Assembly: GCF_015767675.1 (NCBI RefSeq)
Contig: NZ_CP065218.1
Location: 992,001-1,056,000, forward strand
Direction of reading: 5' to 3'
Source of the DNA: Vibrio navarrensis
GTDB lineage: Bacteria; Pseudomonadota; Gammaproteobacteria; Enterobacterales; Vibrionaceae
DNA: 64,000 nt
Shown: piece after piece, positions 46,192 through 55,692 of the stretch
Layout: the number at the start of each line of letters is the position of its first letter
Position numbering within the stretch: the stretch's first letter is position 1
Made by a program: the position numbers and the translations under genes
The notes under the pieces: model-generated
What the model was told of the DNA's origin: nothing
What the model saw: only the letters and a program-made list of their open reading frames with translations
Databases searched by the model: none

Positions 46192-47643
46192 TTACAGCGG
46201 GTCTTTGGGGATCTGTTTAGCAATCAGCTTGGCGAGTAAATCGATCGCCGCTTGCCAATTTTTATCTTGATTAAAGGTCGCGACACAAAAGCGCACACAG
46301 TGCCGGTATTGCTGCTGGGTGCCAAACACCGTGCCGGGCAGCAAGCTGATGCCCTGTTGTTTGCATTGTTGATAAAGCTGATAGCTGTCAGACCCTTGCG
46401 GTAGGATCAACCACAGCAGAAAGGAACCTTGCGCTGGGTGAAGAGTAAACCGGCCCAGCATGCTGGGACACTGGTTTAAGGCCTTGCTAAGCATCTGGCA
46501 GAACAGTTTGCTGTTGTGTTGATAGATCCGCCGCATGCGCGCGGTGTGCGAGCGATAACGGCCAGAAGTAAGAAAGCTCGCCACGGCGGTTTGCATCAGA
46601 TTCAGGCTGCCCATGCTATCGCACAGCAGATGTTTTTCAATCGCTTGGCGATAGCGCCCAGACAATACCCAGCCAATACGCAAACGTGAGTCCAAGGTTT
46701 TCGACAGCGAGTTGACGTAAATCACCCGATCTTGGCTATCCAGTGACTTGAGCGTTGGCTGCGGGGCTTCGAAGCTCAGCGCGCCGAACACGTCGTCTTC
46801 AATAATGGGTATGTCGGCTGAAATCGTCAGCAATTGCTGCCTTTTCTCCAGCGTCATGGTTGCGCCAGTCGGATTGGTGAAATTGGGCGTGACTAAAATC
46901 ACCTTGATCGGCCATTGGCTCAGTGCCAGAGCGAGCGCATCAATCTCCATTCCGCTTCTCGGACAACTGGGGATTTCAAGCACTTTGAGACCTAACGATT
47001 CCAGCAGCAGCAAGGTGCCGAAATAACAAGGCGATTCCACGGCGACGATATCGCCGGGCTTGGTGGTGGCACGCAGTGCGAGACTGATGGCTTGTTGTGC
47101 GCCATGGGTGACAATTAGATCATCGACGGAGGCGGGCACGCCCAGATCCGCCGTTAACTTTGCCAGTTGTTTAATCAGCAGTTTATCGCCTGGCGGCAAT
47201 TGGTAGTGGCTGGGGAAGTGGTTTTGCATCCGGCTATGGCGTCCGATTTCGGCGTAGAGGCTTTTGATCGCGGGCGCTTCGATATTGGGGTGCGCGGAGC
47301 CTGTCGGCAGCCGCTCCCGTTGTTCGGGGTAGCTGAGGATCTCTCGGCACACCGAAAGCAGATCCACGTCGGCAGGAGCGCAGCATGTTTGTGTTCGCTC
47401 ATTTTGTTGCTCTTTGACGCGAAACCCGGAGCGATGTTGCGCATAGACCAGCCCTTGTGCTTCCAGCTCCTGATAGGCGCGGATCACGGTATTCTTACTT
47501 ACACCAAGCGTTTGTTGCAGCTCGCGTATCGACGGAAGTCGGTCTTCTGCTTGATACTGCCCGGTGGCGATTCGCTGCTTAAGATGCTGCTCGACCTGCA
47601 AATATTTATTTTCGTTCATACTGCTTTGAGAAACTGTACCCAT
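46192..47643 (-). CDS. MocR/PdxR-type GntR regulator with aminotransferase domain
   Basis: Protein of 483 residues: N-terminal GntR winged helix (LPSIRELQQTLGVSKNTVIRAYQELEAQGLVYAQ) and a fold-type I aminotransferase-like domain with PLP lysine in NSLSKTLDSRLRIGW and NFTNPTGATMT. Such regulators sense PLP or amino compounds. An EamA exporter is divergent across 87 bases and is the probable target. The start could be 47643 or an ATG eight codons later; neither has a clear ribosome site. Confidence 0.9.
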   Translation of the reverse strand: MGTVSQSSMNENKYLQVEQHLKQRIATGQYQAEDRLPSIRELQQTLGVSKNTVIRAYQELEAQGLVYAQHRSGFRVKEQQNERTQTCCAPADVDLLSVCREILSYPEQRERLPTGSAHPNIEAPAIKSLYAEIGRHSRMQNHFPSHYQLPPGDKLLIKQLAKLTADLGVPASVDDLIVTHGAQQAISLALRATTKPGDIVAVESPCYFGTLLLLESLGLKVLEIPSCPRSGMEIDALALALSQWPIKVILVTPNFTNPTGATMTLEKRQQLLTISADIPIIEDDVFGALSFEAPQPTLKSLDSQDRVIYVNSLSKTLDSRLRIGWVLSGRYRQAIEKHLLCDSMGSLNLMQTAVASFLTSGRYRSHTARMRRIYQHNSKLFCQMLSKALNQCPSMLGRFTLHPAQGSFLLWLILPQGSDSYQLYQQCKQQGISLLPGTVFGTQQQYRHCVRFCVATFNQDKNWQAAIDLLAKLIAKQIPKDPL

Positions 47644-47730
47644 AAAAATGGCCTTGTCTGTCTCTTATCTCTTTATCTGTACCCGACTAAAGTAACCCAA
47701 AATAGTAAAACAAGACGAGAGAAAGTAACC

Positions 47731-48645
47731 ATGTTGCTGAGATTGATCCCATTTATGTTTGTGGTGTTGTGGGCCTCTGGCTTTGTTGGCGCGAGATTGG
47801 GCTTGCAGTACGCAGAGCCAGCAACGCTACTGTCGATTCGTATGGCGGCCAACGTCGTGCTGTTTTTGCTGCTGGTGGCACTGCTTCGGCGCAGAATGCC
47901 CACCGGAGCGGGGCTTTGGCATTCTTGTGTGGTTGGCATCTTGATCCACGGTTTCTATCTTGGTGGCACCTATCTGGCGATTTCGTTGGGTATGCCAGCT
48001 GGGTTGAGTTCGCTTTTGGTGGGCATTCAGCCGATTTTGACGGCGGTAATACTGCTGTTAACCCTGCAAGAGCGCTTTCGCAGCTCTCAATGGTTGGGGT
48101 TAGTACTCGGCTTTATGGCTATCAGTTTGGTGTTGTCGGGCAAAATGGACTGGCAATCGGAGCAATATAAATGGCAAGCGGTGACGCTGTGTTTGATGTC
48201 ATTGGTGGGCATTACCCTCGGCACCTTATACCAAAAGCGCTTTTGCCATGGGGTGGATATGATTGGCGGTGCGACGGTGCAGTATATGGCGGCGATGCTG
48301 CTATTTTTGCCTTACGCGCTGCGTTTTGAAACGATGCAGGTGCAGTGGACTGGCGAGTTTATTTTCGCCCTCATTTGGCTGGTGGTGGTGCTCTCTTGCG
48401 TGGCGATTTTGCTTTTACTTTATATGGTGAGAAATGGTGCGGCGTCGAGTGTGGCGTCGGTGTTTTACCTTGTGCCACCGATGACGGCGTTGCAAGCGTG
48501 GCTGATGTTCGGTGAATCGTTTGATATCAATGGTGTCGCTGGTTTTGTTTTGGCCGCAGTGGCGGTGTTCTTGGTGGTACGCAAGCCTAAAATAGCGCCG
48601 TTAGACGAAACCGCCCTCGTGGCTGCCTCTACCGTGAAATCGTGA
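47731..48645 (+). CDS. EamA-family (DMT) transporter
   Basis: Membrane protein of 304 residues with ten helices: WASGFVGARLGLQYAEPATLLSIR in repeat 1 and GAASSVASVFYLVPPMTALQAWLMFGE, the typical end of repeat 2. The ATG at 47731 has GAGAGAAAG upstream; a longer frame reaching back to 47167 is only antisense to the MocR gene. Probably exports an amino acid or related metabolite under control of the divergent regulator. Confidence 0.88.
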   Translation: MLLRLIPFMFVVLWASGFVGARLGLQYAEPATLLSIRMAANVVLFLLLVALLRRRMPTGAGLWHSCVVGILIHGFYLGGTYLAISLGMPAGLSSLLVGIQPILTAVILLLTLQERFRSSQWLGLVLGFMAISLVLSGKMDWQSEQYKWQAVTLCLMSLVGITLGTLYQKRFCHGVDMIGGATVQYMAAMLLFLPYALRFETMQVQWTGEFIFALIWLVVVLSCVAILLLLYMVRNGAASSVASVFYLVPPMTALQAWLMFGESFDINGVAGFVLAAVAVFLVVRKPKIAPLDETALVAASTVKS

Positions 48646-48747
48646 CGGCAAACTGAGGCGTTATTGATTTAGCGAATGCCGCTGATAGACGTTGCTGGGA
48701 TCTTAACCTATTTTTTAGGTAGCTTTCGGCAAAAAAACAGGTGGAAT

Positions 48748-49530
48748 ATGGGCGTCTTACATCGCGGCTTTTGTCTTTTAGGAATTGTCCTCACGGCATT
48801 CGCCTCCGCATCTTCTTTTGCTCAGGTCACCTCGCTTGAGGATCTTGCTTTCTATTCAGAAGTCTACCCGCCGGCGAACTTCATTAAAGATGATGTTCCT
48901 GCTGGCTACTCGGTCGACATTCTTATTGAAGCGGCAAAATTACAAGGTGTGCAGATCACCCCTCAGCAGATAGTCATTCAGCCTTGGGCTCGCTCTTATC
49001 GAGCGACCTTGACCAACAATGATGCGGTGCTATTTTCTACCACGCGCACCGAGCATCGTGAGTCGCTTTTTAAGTGGGTAGGGCCAATTAGCGATATTAA
49101 AGCGGTGGTGTTGGCTCGAGTCGATTCCGGTATTGTCATCAAGGACCCGATTGACATGGCGAACTATCGCATCGGCGTGATTCGAGACGATGTCGGGGAA
49201 CAAATGTTGCTGGAGCTGGGCGTGCCGCGTGAAGCGATGCAAGAAGCAAATTACGTCACCCAATTGGCTGAGCAATTGATGAAAAAGCGCATTGATCTGC
49301 TTGCTTACGATGAAAATGCGGCACTCTGGTGGACTGGCCAAGCCGGGCTCGATCCCAAGATGTTTAAGGTGGTTTACATCCTTAAAAAAGGTGAACTCTA
49401 CTTTGCTTTTAATAAGCATGTGCCTCAGAAGGTCGTAGAACAATTGCAGATGGGGATTGATCGGTTGAAAAGCGAGAAAAATGCCGAGGGTATTTCTTTA
49501 CATCAAGCGATTATGAATCGCTATCGCTAA
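48748..49530 (+). CDS. Periplasmic solute-binding protein (SBP_bac_3-like)
   Basis: Protein of 260 residues with a signal peptide (MGVLHRGFCLLGIVLTAFASASSFAQ). The mature part begins LAFYSEVYPPANFI and contains AGYSVDILIEAAKLQG, the usual start of family 3 amino-acid-type binding proteins, but no permease or ATPase is nearby. Such orphan binding proteins in Vibrio often feed receptors or unlinked transporters. AGGTGGA lies just before the ATG at 48748. A terminator hairpin follows. Confidence 0.85.
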   Translation: MGVLHRGFCLLGIVLTAFASASSFAQVTSLEDLAFYSEVYPPANFIKDDVPAGYSVDILIEAAKLQGVQITPQQIVIQPWARSYRATLTNNDAVLFSTTRTEHRESLFKWVGPISDIKAVVLARVDSGIVIKDPIDMANYRIGVIRDDVGEQMLLELGVPREAMQEANYVTQLAEQLMKKRIDLLAYDENAALWWTGQAGLDPKMFKVVYILKKGELYFAFNKHVPQKVVEQLQMGIDRLKSEKNAEGISLHQAIMNRYR

Positions 49531-49533
49531 GCA

Positions 49534-49566
49534 TCTTCCCCATGCAAGTGGCCTGTATGGGGAAGA
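49534..49566. terminator. Hairpin between convergent genes
   Basis: Perfect 10-bp stem TCTTCCCCAT / ATGGGGAAGA with a 13-base loop; no U-tract. Confidence 0.55.
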
Positions 49567-49574
49567 CTGTCCGA

Positions 49575-51206
49575 TTAGTTGCCCCAAATTGCGCTGACAA
49601 ACTCCGGATGATCGATAAATGGATTGCGGTTGCCTTGAAACTCAAACACCGCTTGGTTGCGCTCTCTCTCCTTTTGACTCACCGGATCCGCACTATGCCA
49701 ACGTTTGAGCATATTCAGTATCCAAGGTTCAAATACGGTGCTGTTGGTGCCGTCAAGAATTGCGTCGGAGTTGCTGGTATTGCCTTCCCAATTGGCGATG
49801 GCATTTTCGTAGCGGGTTGCCATGTAGAAGTAAGCGCGAGCAAAATCCCCTTTGAACTCGTCAATGGGCTCAAATACGGTGCCGTTGTAGCCTAACGTCG
49901 CTGAAGCCGTGCCCAGTTTCGATCCATTGCCGGATACATAACTGGCGCTACCCACTTCACCAAATGGCCAATTGCTGCGCTTGGCATTGACATAACCGTC
50001 GGTGGCGAAAATGTGGTGACCATCGGAGTTCATTGGCTCAATGGTGCCGCCAAACCAGCTTTTCGGGAAAGAGTGCTCACGGTTGTAGCAATCGCCTTCT
50101 TTGCTGTACTGGCCGCACTGGTCCGTCACTTTAGTAAACTGAGCTCCGTCAGCACCCGCAGGTTTTTCCGAGTACATATCAAGGATGGAACCGTCCTGCT
50201 CATAGTAGAGATCCAAATCGGCGACTTTCGCTAGGTTCCAAATTGCGTTGTAGCCTTGGCTGTTGTGATTGGTGATGATGTTGTAGAGCGCGGTTTTCAG
50301 TGCAAAGCCGGTTTTGCCCTCAGCGGCTTTGTAATATTCGCCGAGCACCGGTGGCTCAGTAGGATCCGTTGGCGTACTGCTGCCTAAAGTAAAGGTGGTT
50401 GCTTGACTTTTGCCAAACTCAGCGCCAGAGGCAAGCGTGGCGCCGTTGGCGACAAGGCTGTAAGAGCCATTCCCAACGCTGCAGCAGATGCCGTCTCCGT
50501 AGGTATCATTGATTTCAAACGTATATTCGCCATCGGCGAGGCACATTTCCACTGTGTTGCTGGAGGAATTGTCATAGCCAGAACCAGAAAACAAGCTGCT
50601 ACCTGATTTGTCTTTGAGCAACCAACTGGTTTCACTAGCGTATTGGTCGGTGATTAAGGTCAGAGTCGCGGTAGTATTGGCGCAACTGGTTGGTTCTGTC
50701 GGAGTGGTGGCGGTCTCTGTCGGCTGAAAATTGTCGATATAAACGGTTTCAGAGCCGTCAAAACCCGTCATGTCATAAAAACGCAGACCGACAGCAATCT
50801 CTTTGCTCGCTGTCGCGGTGTAAGCAAAGGTGAGATCTTGCCATTGGTTCACGAGGCCGTTATTGGAATAGCCCTGATAGCCGTCCACGATCAAGCGTGC
50901 TTTTACTTTGCCTTCAGTGTGATAAAGCGACACGGAAAACTGGTAAGTTTTGCCCTGTTCCACCTGCACAAGCTGAGTGAAATCGGTCTCTGATTGGGTT
51001 CCAGTATTGACTGCAATGGCTGCAGCGAGCTTTCCGCTTTTAAACACTGAATTGCTTTGGCTCAGCGCAATACCGGAATCAATGGTTGTCCATCCGTTTG
51101 GTGTGTTGTTGGTCCAACTTTCAAAGTCACCATTGGTGACTTGTGCGTACGCTGCGCTGGTGGAGAGCAGAGTCAGTGCACTTAGAGTCATTATTCTATT
51201 TAGCAT
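49575..51206 (-). CDS. Secreted modular endonuclease I
   Basis: Extracellular nuclease of 543 residues. Signal peptide ends AAYA before QVTNGDFESW. The N-terminal domain (about 22-165) is a jelly-roll carbohydrate-binding-like module; a second beta module (about 180-275, DGEYTFEINDTYGDGICC) follows; then the endonuclease I domain (about 290-543) with NREHSFPKSWFGG, whose histidine and downstream acidic/Asn residues (SDGHHIFATDGYVNAKRSN) form the Mg site. Simple Vibrio Dns/Vvn nucleases are about 230 residues and lack the two extra modules. GAAGG precedes the ATG. Likely degrades extracellular DNA; the role of the modules is not known. Confidence 0.9.
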   Translation of the reverse strand: MLNRIMTLSALTLLSTSAAYAQVTNGDFESWTNNTPNGWTTIDSGIALSQSNSVFKSGKLAAAIAVNTGTQSETDFTQLVQVEQGKTYQFSVSLYHTEGKVKARLIVDGYQGYSNNGLVNQWQDLTFAYTATASKEIAVGLRFYDMTGFDGSETVYIDNFQPTETATTPTEPTSCANTTATLTLITDQYASETSWLLKDKSGSSLFSGSGYDNSSSNTVEMCLADGEYTFEINDTYGDGICCSVGNGSYSLVANGATLASGAEFGKSQATTFTLGSSTPTDPTEPPVLGEYYKAAEGKTGFALKTALYNIITNHNSQGYNAIWNLAKVADLDLYYEQDGSILDMYSEKPAGADGAQFTKVTDQCGQYSKEGDCYNREHSFPKSWFGGTIEPMNSDGHHIFATDGYVNAKRSNWPFGEVGSASYVSGNGSKLGTASATLGYNGTVFEPIDEFKGDFARAYFYMATRYENAIANWEGNTSNSDAILDGTNSTVFEPWILNMLKRWHSADPVSQKERERNQAVFEFQGNRNPFIDHPEFVSAIWGN

Positions 51207-51391
51207 ATAACCTTCTGTTTAATGATATAAAAATCAATTAAGGATAAAGTTTCATCGCAACAGGAAAGTTAACAAAGGTCGCAATTTGGCATTACAAAAC
51301 CATTACTTTCATGAATATGTTTGAATTTGGTCACGAAATAAACAGGAAGCCGATTTCGTTAATCAGAGGGGGTGAAAGGTTAGCCAAATAT

Positions 51392-51419
51392 AAAAAAGGG
51401 ATGCTGATAACAGCATCCC
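51392..51419 (-). terminator. Terminator after alpha-amylase
   Basis: GGGATGCTG / CAGCATCCC stem with ATAA tetraloop; on the minus strand followed by TTTTTT. Confidence 0.88.
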
Positions 51420-51463
51420 AAACTAGCAGGGTGAGACACCCAGCTTATGTCGCTGAGCTGGCG

Positions 51464-53485
51464 TTACTCAGCACATTTGGACGCCATTACTTTGAGTGGC
51501 GTACCTTGTTGGTCAAATTGCAAACTCCAAACGTAGCGGCCCTCCGCCATGATGGTCACCGCGGTATCTTTACCATAGCCGCCTTTAATCAATGGGTTAT
51601 CTTGGCCTAATTTCAGACTCAGCCCTTTGGCGGTGAACTGAGGAGTCCAGGTTTTAGCGGCATACTGCATACGGTAGCTGCCCGGTTTTTCGTTGGTCAC
51701 CACTTGGTAAACGCCGTCGCCTTTGTACTCAAACTGGCGATGATCTTGGTGCTGCCAAGCCGAATCGCTGAAATCGCCAACCACGTAGAGTTTTTTGCGG
51801 ATAGGTCCACTCTCATCGAGCGTTGGGTTATTGCACTGCGCCATGAAGCCTTCACCGATGCCACTGGCCATCGCCGCTTTGGCAACTTTAGGGCCAACTG
51901 CCGAAGGTTGATTGATCTTGAGGAAGCGTGCTTCAAGTGGGTTGAGCGAGACCAGATATTGCCCGTCGATCAGTTTGATCTCCTCACCGGTCAACAGATC
52001 GGTCAAGCTGCCCGTTGATCCCACTTTTTCATCGCTCAGTTGCAAATATTGCAGCCCTTTGCCGAGATTCGCCACGTAGAGAATTGATTCGTCAGCCGTG
52101 CTTTTATGATCCGCGTAGACTTTGTTGTCAGCCAGAACATTGACCCGCTTGCCTTTGGCAAGGGCCGGATGGTTGCTACGCAGCGTCATTAGTTTTTGCA
52201 CGTACTGTTTGAGGTCTTGCTCGTTGGCATTCAACGTCGCCGTTACGCCTTCCACTTTGCCGCTGGAGCGAGCAACGTGATCGTCACATAAGCCTTTAAC
52301 CGCGCAATCTTGTTCTACTTTTGCGGCGAAATTATCGACCTGATCGCCAATCTCATCGCCGTAGTAGAGGGTGATTGGCCCAGTGTAAGCCGCTTGGAAA
52401 GCGAAGACCGCTTTGTGGCGCAGCCAGTATTCAGCATCTTGTGGCTCGGCGATGTTGCCGCGCTGCAAGAGATCGCCAAAGCGGACTAAGTCATGGTTGC
52501 CGATCATCAGGTTCGGCTGAGCATGGCTTGGATAAAGCGCATGTAAGTCCATACCTTCTGCCAGCCATTCGCCCGATTTACCGCCTACGCCCGCCTCATT
52601 CACCGCAAAGGTTTCGACTAGGCGATAGCGTACCGGGAAGTCAAAAGCGGAGCAGAGTGCGGGATTTTCTCCGCTACCATAGCCAGTTTCGGTGATGCGG
52701 TTTTCACCCGCCCAAATCTCGGCCACCATGTAGCCCAGTGGGTTGACGTTTTCCCCTTTGTTATTGGTGTAAGTGACACTTTTTGAGGCATCATCTACGG
52801 CTTTGCGGATCTCCACCCAGGCCTCTGTCGGCACTTGGTACGCTTGGTCTAGGCGCCAACCGTCAATCTTGAGTTCTTTGACCCAAAATTGTGCTACTTC
52901 CTGATAGAACGCGAGGCTTTCAGGGTAGTCTACTGGGTTGTTGCCTCCAGCCGGAAGCTTGCCTGTCGGTGAGGCGACCACGTTGCCTTTGTGGTGACCA
53001 AACACGCCATCAAAGAAGACGTATAAGCCGCGTGCGTGGGCTTCTTCGACCAATCGGCGTGCGTCGTCCATGGTGCCAAAACGTGGGTCTATTTCAAAAT
53101 AGTTGGTGGCAAAATAACCGGTGGCGTCAAGGCGATCTGCCCAGTGATCTTGCCCCGCTTTTGGTACGGAGTTAAAGATTGGTGTGAGCCAAATGCCGTT
53201 CATCCCCAACGATTGGATGTAATCAAGCGAGTCAATGATGCCCTGAATATCGCCCATATGGTGGCTGGTGCCGTAGCCAGTGCCGTGGCCAATTTGCTCG
53301 TTGCCGTTGACAAAGCTCTCCACCATGACTTGGTAGATACGCAGATCGTCCGCTTTATCCGTCGCGGCGACATCGCATTGGTAGGCGTTGGTGCTGGGCA
53401 GTTTCTCGACATTGGAGGATGAGTTACAACCGGCCAGCAAGGCGGTGGCAACCGCCAATGAAAGTGTGGTGAGTACCTGTTTCAC
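51464..53485 (-). CDS. Alpha-amylase-family lipoprotein (GH13)
   Basis: Glycoside hydrolase of 673 residues. A lipobox LAGC at residues 16-19 marks it as an outer- or inner-membrane lipoprotein. GH13 motifs: catalytic aspartate in DGWRLDQA (about 208-214), glutamate in VAEIWAGE (about 253), and NHDLVRFG (about 329). A C-terminal beta domain and an extra starch-binding-like end (about 570-673, KLYVVGDFSDSAW) follow. It uses a GTG start with AAGGA at good distance. A 25-bp palindrome sits upstream. It should cut starch or maltodextrin at the cell surface. Confidence 0.93.
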   Translation of the reverse strand: MKQVLTTLSLAVATALLAGCNSSSNVEKLPSTNAYQCDVAATDKADDLRIYQVMVESFVNGNEQIGHGTGYGTSHHMGDIQGIIDSLDYIQSLGMNGIWLTPIFNSVPKAGQDHWADRLDATGYFATNYFEIDPRFGTMDDARRLVEEAHARGLYVFFDGVFGHHKGNVVASPTGKLPAGGNNPVDYPESLAFYQEVAQFWVKELKIDGWRLDQAYQVPTEAWVEIRKAVDDASKSVTYTNNKGENVNPLGYMVAEIWAGENRITETGYGSGENPALCSAFDFPVRYRLVETFAVNEAGVGGKSGEWLAEGMDLHALYPSHAQPNLMIGNHDLVRFGDLLQRGNIAEPQDAEYWLRHKAVFAFQAAYTGPITLYYGDEIGDQVDNFAAKVEQDCAVKGLCDDHVARSSGKVEGVTATLNANEQDLKQYVQKLMTLRSNHPALAKGKRVNVLADNKVYADHKSTADESILYVANLGKGLQYLQLSDEKVGSTGSLTDLLTGEEIKLIDGQYLVSLNPLEARFLKINQPSAVGPKVAKAAMASGIGEGFMAQCNNPTLDESGPIRKKLYVVGDFSDSAWQHQDHRQFEYKGDGVYQVVTNEKPGSYRMQYAAKTWTPQFTAKGLSLKLGQDNPLIKGGYGKDTAVTIMAEGRYVWSLQFDQQGTPLKVMASKCAE

Positions 53486-53515
53486 GTTAATTTCCTTATT
53501 AGAGTTTTGCGCAAA

Positions 53516-53540
53516 TTATTGATGAAGAATTCATCAATAA
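53516..53540 (-). promoter_or_regulatory. Perfect 25-bp palindrome upstream of alpha-amylase
   Basis: TTATTGATGAA-GAA-TTCATCAATAA, 11-bp arms, 31-55 bases before the GTG start. A repressor operator or a leader hairpin; the cognate regulator is not identifiable. Confidence 0.5.
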
Positions 53541-53661
53541 AATCAGCCTTTTTACTCAGTCAGCAGGGAGGAGGAGGGAGGATGAGAGATCGTAATCACA
53601 GCCACTTAGCGATTTATCCCTACCGAGATTGTGGCGGATCACAGATTGTTGAGTAAAAAGT

Positions 53662-53692
53662 AAAAACGCCATCGAAAGTCGATGGCGTTTTT
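53662..53692 (-). terminator. Terminator of the dgkA-eptA operon
   Basis: Perfect 13-bp stem AAAAACGCCATCG / CGATGGCGTTTTT with AAAGT loop, 52 bases after the last gene. Confidence 0.88.
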
Positions 53693-53743
53693 GTGAGGGT
53701 GAGCAAATTTGTTTTTTCAGGCTGTCAGATGACGGGTTGGGCG

Positions 53744-55681
53744 TTAGTGAGCGGCGTCAGCGCTGTACCAATTATATTTGTACGCCATCGAACCTAACAA
53801 AGCATGAGCTTTGGCTCGTTCAATATCCTCTGGGGTAGCGTCTTTGGGCGTGAGCGTTTTATCGGCAAAGTTGTATTGGTAAGTCGACACTTTTTCGCCC
53901 GGTGAGAACACCACCAAACTATCACGAGTGAGATAGCCAAAGTTTTTATCAAACTGCATCATGGCTCGTTCATCTTCACGCGCGAGAGGCTTAGTTAAAT
54001 CTCGACCGATCATCGGTGTCGTCGCATCCACTCCAATCAAAGAGAGTAAGGTTGGTGGCATATCTAAGTTATTCGCCAAGCGATCGTCTTCTCTCGGAGC
54101 TATGTCTTTACCCAGAATCAACGCCGGGATATGGAAATGCTCCACGGGAACGAGCTGTGAACCGTACACGCGTGCATCGTGATCGGCGATGATGATGAAC
54201 ACGGTGTTATCCCAGTAGTCTGATTTTTTCGCTTTATCGAAGAAAGTGCCGAGTGCGTAATCTGAGTATTTCACCGTATTGTTGCGCGTATTGAACTGGG
54301 CATCATACGGCTCAATCTTACCAGCGGGATACTCAAACGGGCTGTGGTTGCTCGAGGTAAAGACTAAGCTGAAGAAAGGTTTACCTTGTTGATTGAGCCG
54401 AGTGAACTCTTGATCCGCTTTGGTGTAGAGATCTTCATCACTCACCCCCCAAGAGCCTTTGAACTCAGGGTTATCATATTGAGGCTCATCGACAATCTGT
54501 TCAAAGCCATTGCCGAGGAAAAAGCTTTTCATGTTATCGAAGTGCGCTTCGCCACCGTAAATGAATTGGGTGTGATATCCCTGCTTTTGCAGTAAATCCG
54601 CGATGGTGAAAAAGCCAGTTTGGCTTTTGCTCAGTTTGACCACAGCGCGTGATGGTGTCGGTGGGAAACCCGTGGTTACCGCCTCAATGCCCCGAACAGA
54701 ACGCGTTCCTGTTGCGTACATTTGAGTAAAGCTCCAGCCTTCTTTAAGCAGCTGATCCAAATTTGGCGTCAGCGGCAAGCCGCCCAATCCACCAACAAAA
54801 CGTGAACCTAAGCTCTCTTGCAATAAGATCACAAGGTTTTTCTTTGTGCCCTGATGTGTGGCAGGGTTAAAGTTTAGCGTTGGTAAGCTGCCAGGCAGAT
54901 AGTTCTCTTTGGCGGAAGATTGTTTCACCAAGTCAATAACGCGATCGGTATCCATCTTGCCATAAAATTGCGCCGCGCTTCGCTCGGATTTCATATTGTT
55001 GACAGCAAAAAAGACCGAGTAAGCTGAGTTCAGCACAAGATCATTGACCAATGGATCGCTGGAGAATGCCACCATCGCCGGGTTGAGCGGTCGATGGCCT
55101 AGTGATGAACGTGCGCCGAGCACTCCAAGAATGACAACAGCGACCGCCAATACGGGACGCCAGCGCCACTTGACTTGCTGAGTTTGCGCCGTGACTTTCC
55201 CGCTCCATTTCCAGCCAAACCACAAGGTCGCGACAGAGCCGATCAAACCGATAAACAGCTCCAGTTTGTAACCCGACCAGAGCATGCTGAACACTTCTTT
55301 GGGGTAAATCAGGTATTCAACAAACAAACGGTTTGGCCGCAGATCGTATTCCATGATGAAAGGCGGTGTGGCGAGCTCCATGTAAACAAGTATCCACAAA
55401 CCGGCCACCAACCAAAGACGCAGCAGTGTTCGCCAAATCTTACCGAAGATGCCTTGCACGGGAAAAAGCGCAGCCAGCAGTGCTGGCAGGATAAATAGCC
55501 AACTGAGCGTGGCAATATCGACCCGAATACCTTGCACGATGAGATTGAGCCAACCTTCAGCGGCACTCACTCGGTCTGCTTGCCAAACGGCAAGCAGCAC
55601 TCTAGATGTGGAGAGAATGCCCAAAGCAACGGCGCTAAACGCCAAAATAGGATGTAATGGGCCCAAATTCAGTTTGCGCAT
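53744..55681 (-). CDS. LtaS/OpgB-like phosphoglycerol transferase
   Basis: Sulfatase-fold membrane enzyme of 645 residues. Five N-terminal helices (to about 215) precede an extracytoplasmic alkaline-phosphatase-like domain. Motifs: ILLQESLGSRFVGG (metal), the nucleophile threonine in YATGTRSVRGIEAVTTGFPP, and IADHDARV with metal ligands. Proteins of this type move phosphoglycerol from phosphatidylglycerol onto lipoteichoic acid or periplasmic glucans, releasing diacylglycerol. The acceptor here is unknown. The start at 55681 has AAGGA 8 bases upstream and lies 11 bases after the eptA stop. Confidence 0.88.
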   Translation of the reverse strand: MRKLNLGPLHPILAFSAVALGILSTSRVLLAVWQADRVSAAEGWLNLIVQGIRVDIATLSWLFILPALLAALFPVQGIFGKIWRTLLRLWLVAGLWILVYMELATPPFIMEYDLRPNRLFVEYLIYPKEVFSMLWSGYKLELFIGLIGSVATLWFGWKWSGKVTAQTQQVKWRWRPVLAVAVVILGVLGARSSLGHRPLNPAMVAFSSDPLVNDLVLNSAYSVFFAVNNMKSERSAAQFYGKMDTDRVIDLVKQSSAKENYLPGSLPTLNFNPATHQGTKKNLVILLQESLGSRFVGGLGGLPLTPNLDQLLKEGWSFTQMYATGTRSVRGIEAVTTGFPPTPSRAVVKLSKSQTGFFTIADLLQKQGYHTQFIYGGEAHFDNMKSFFLGNGFEQIVDEPQYDNPEFKGSWGVSDEDLYTKADQEFTRLNQQGKPFFSLVFTSSNHSPFEYPAGKIEPYDAQFNTRNNTVKYSDYALGTFFDKAKKSDYWDNTVFIIIADHDARVYGSQLVPVEHFHIPALILGKDIAPREDDRLANNLDMPPTLLSLIGVDATTPMIGRDLTKPLAREDERAMMQFDKNFGYLTRDSLVVFSPGEKVSTYQYNFADKTLTPKDATPEDIERAKAHALLGSMAYKYNWYSADAAH

Positions 55682-55692
55682 GGATGATTTCC

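Noticed and set aside
47167..47730. Long N-terminal extension of the EamA transporter
   Set aside because: It is antisense to the MocR gene; the ATG at 47731 has a ribosome site and starts the first helix.
51311..51610. 99-codon plus-strand frame near the amylase end
   Set aside because: Overlaps the amylase terminator and coding end antisense.
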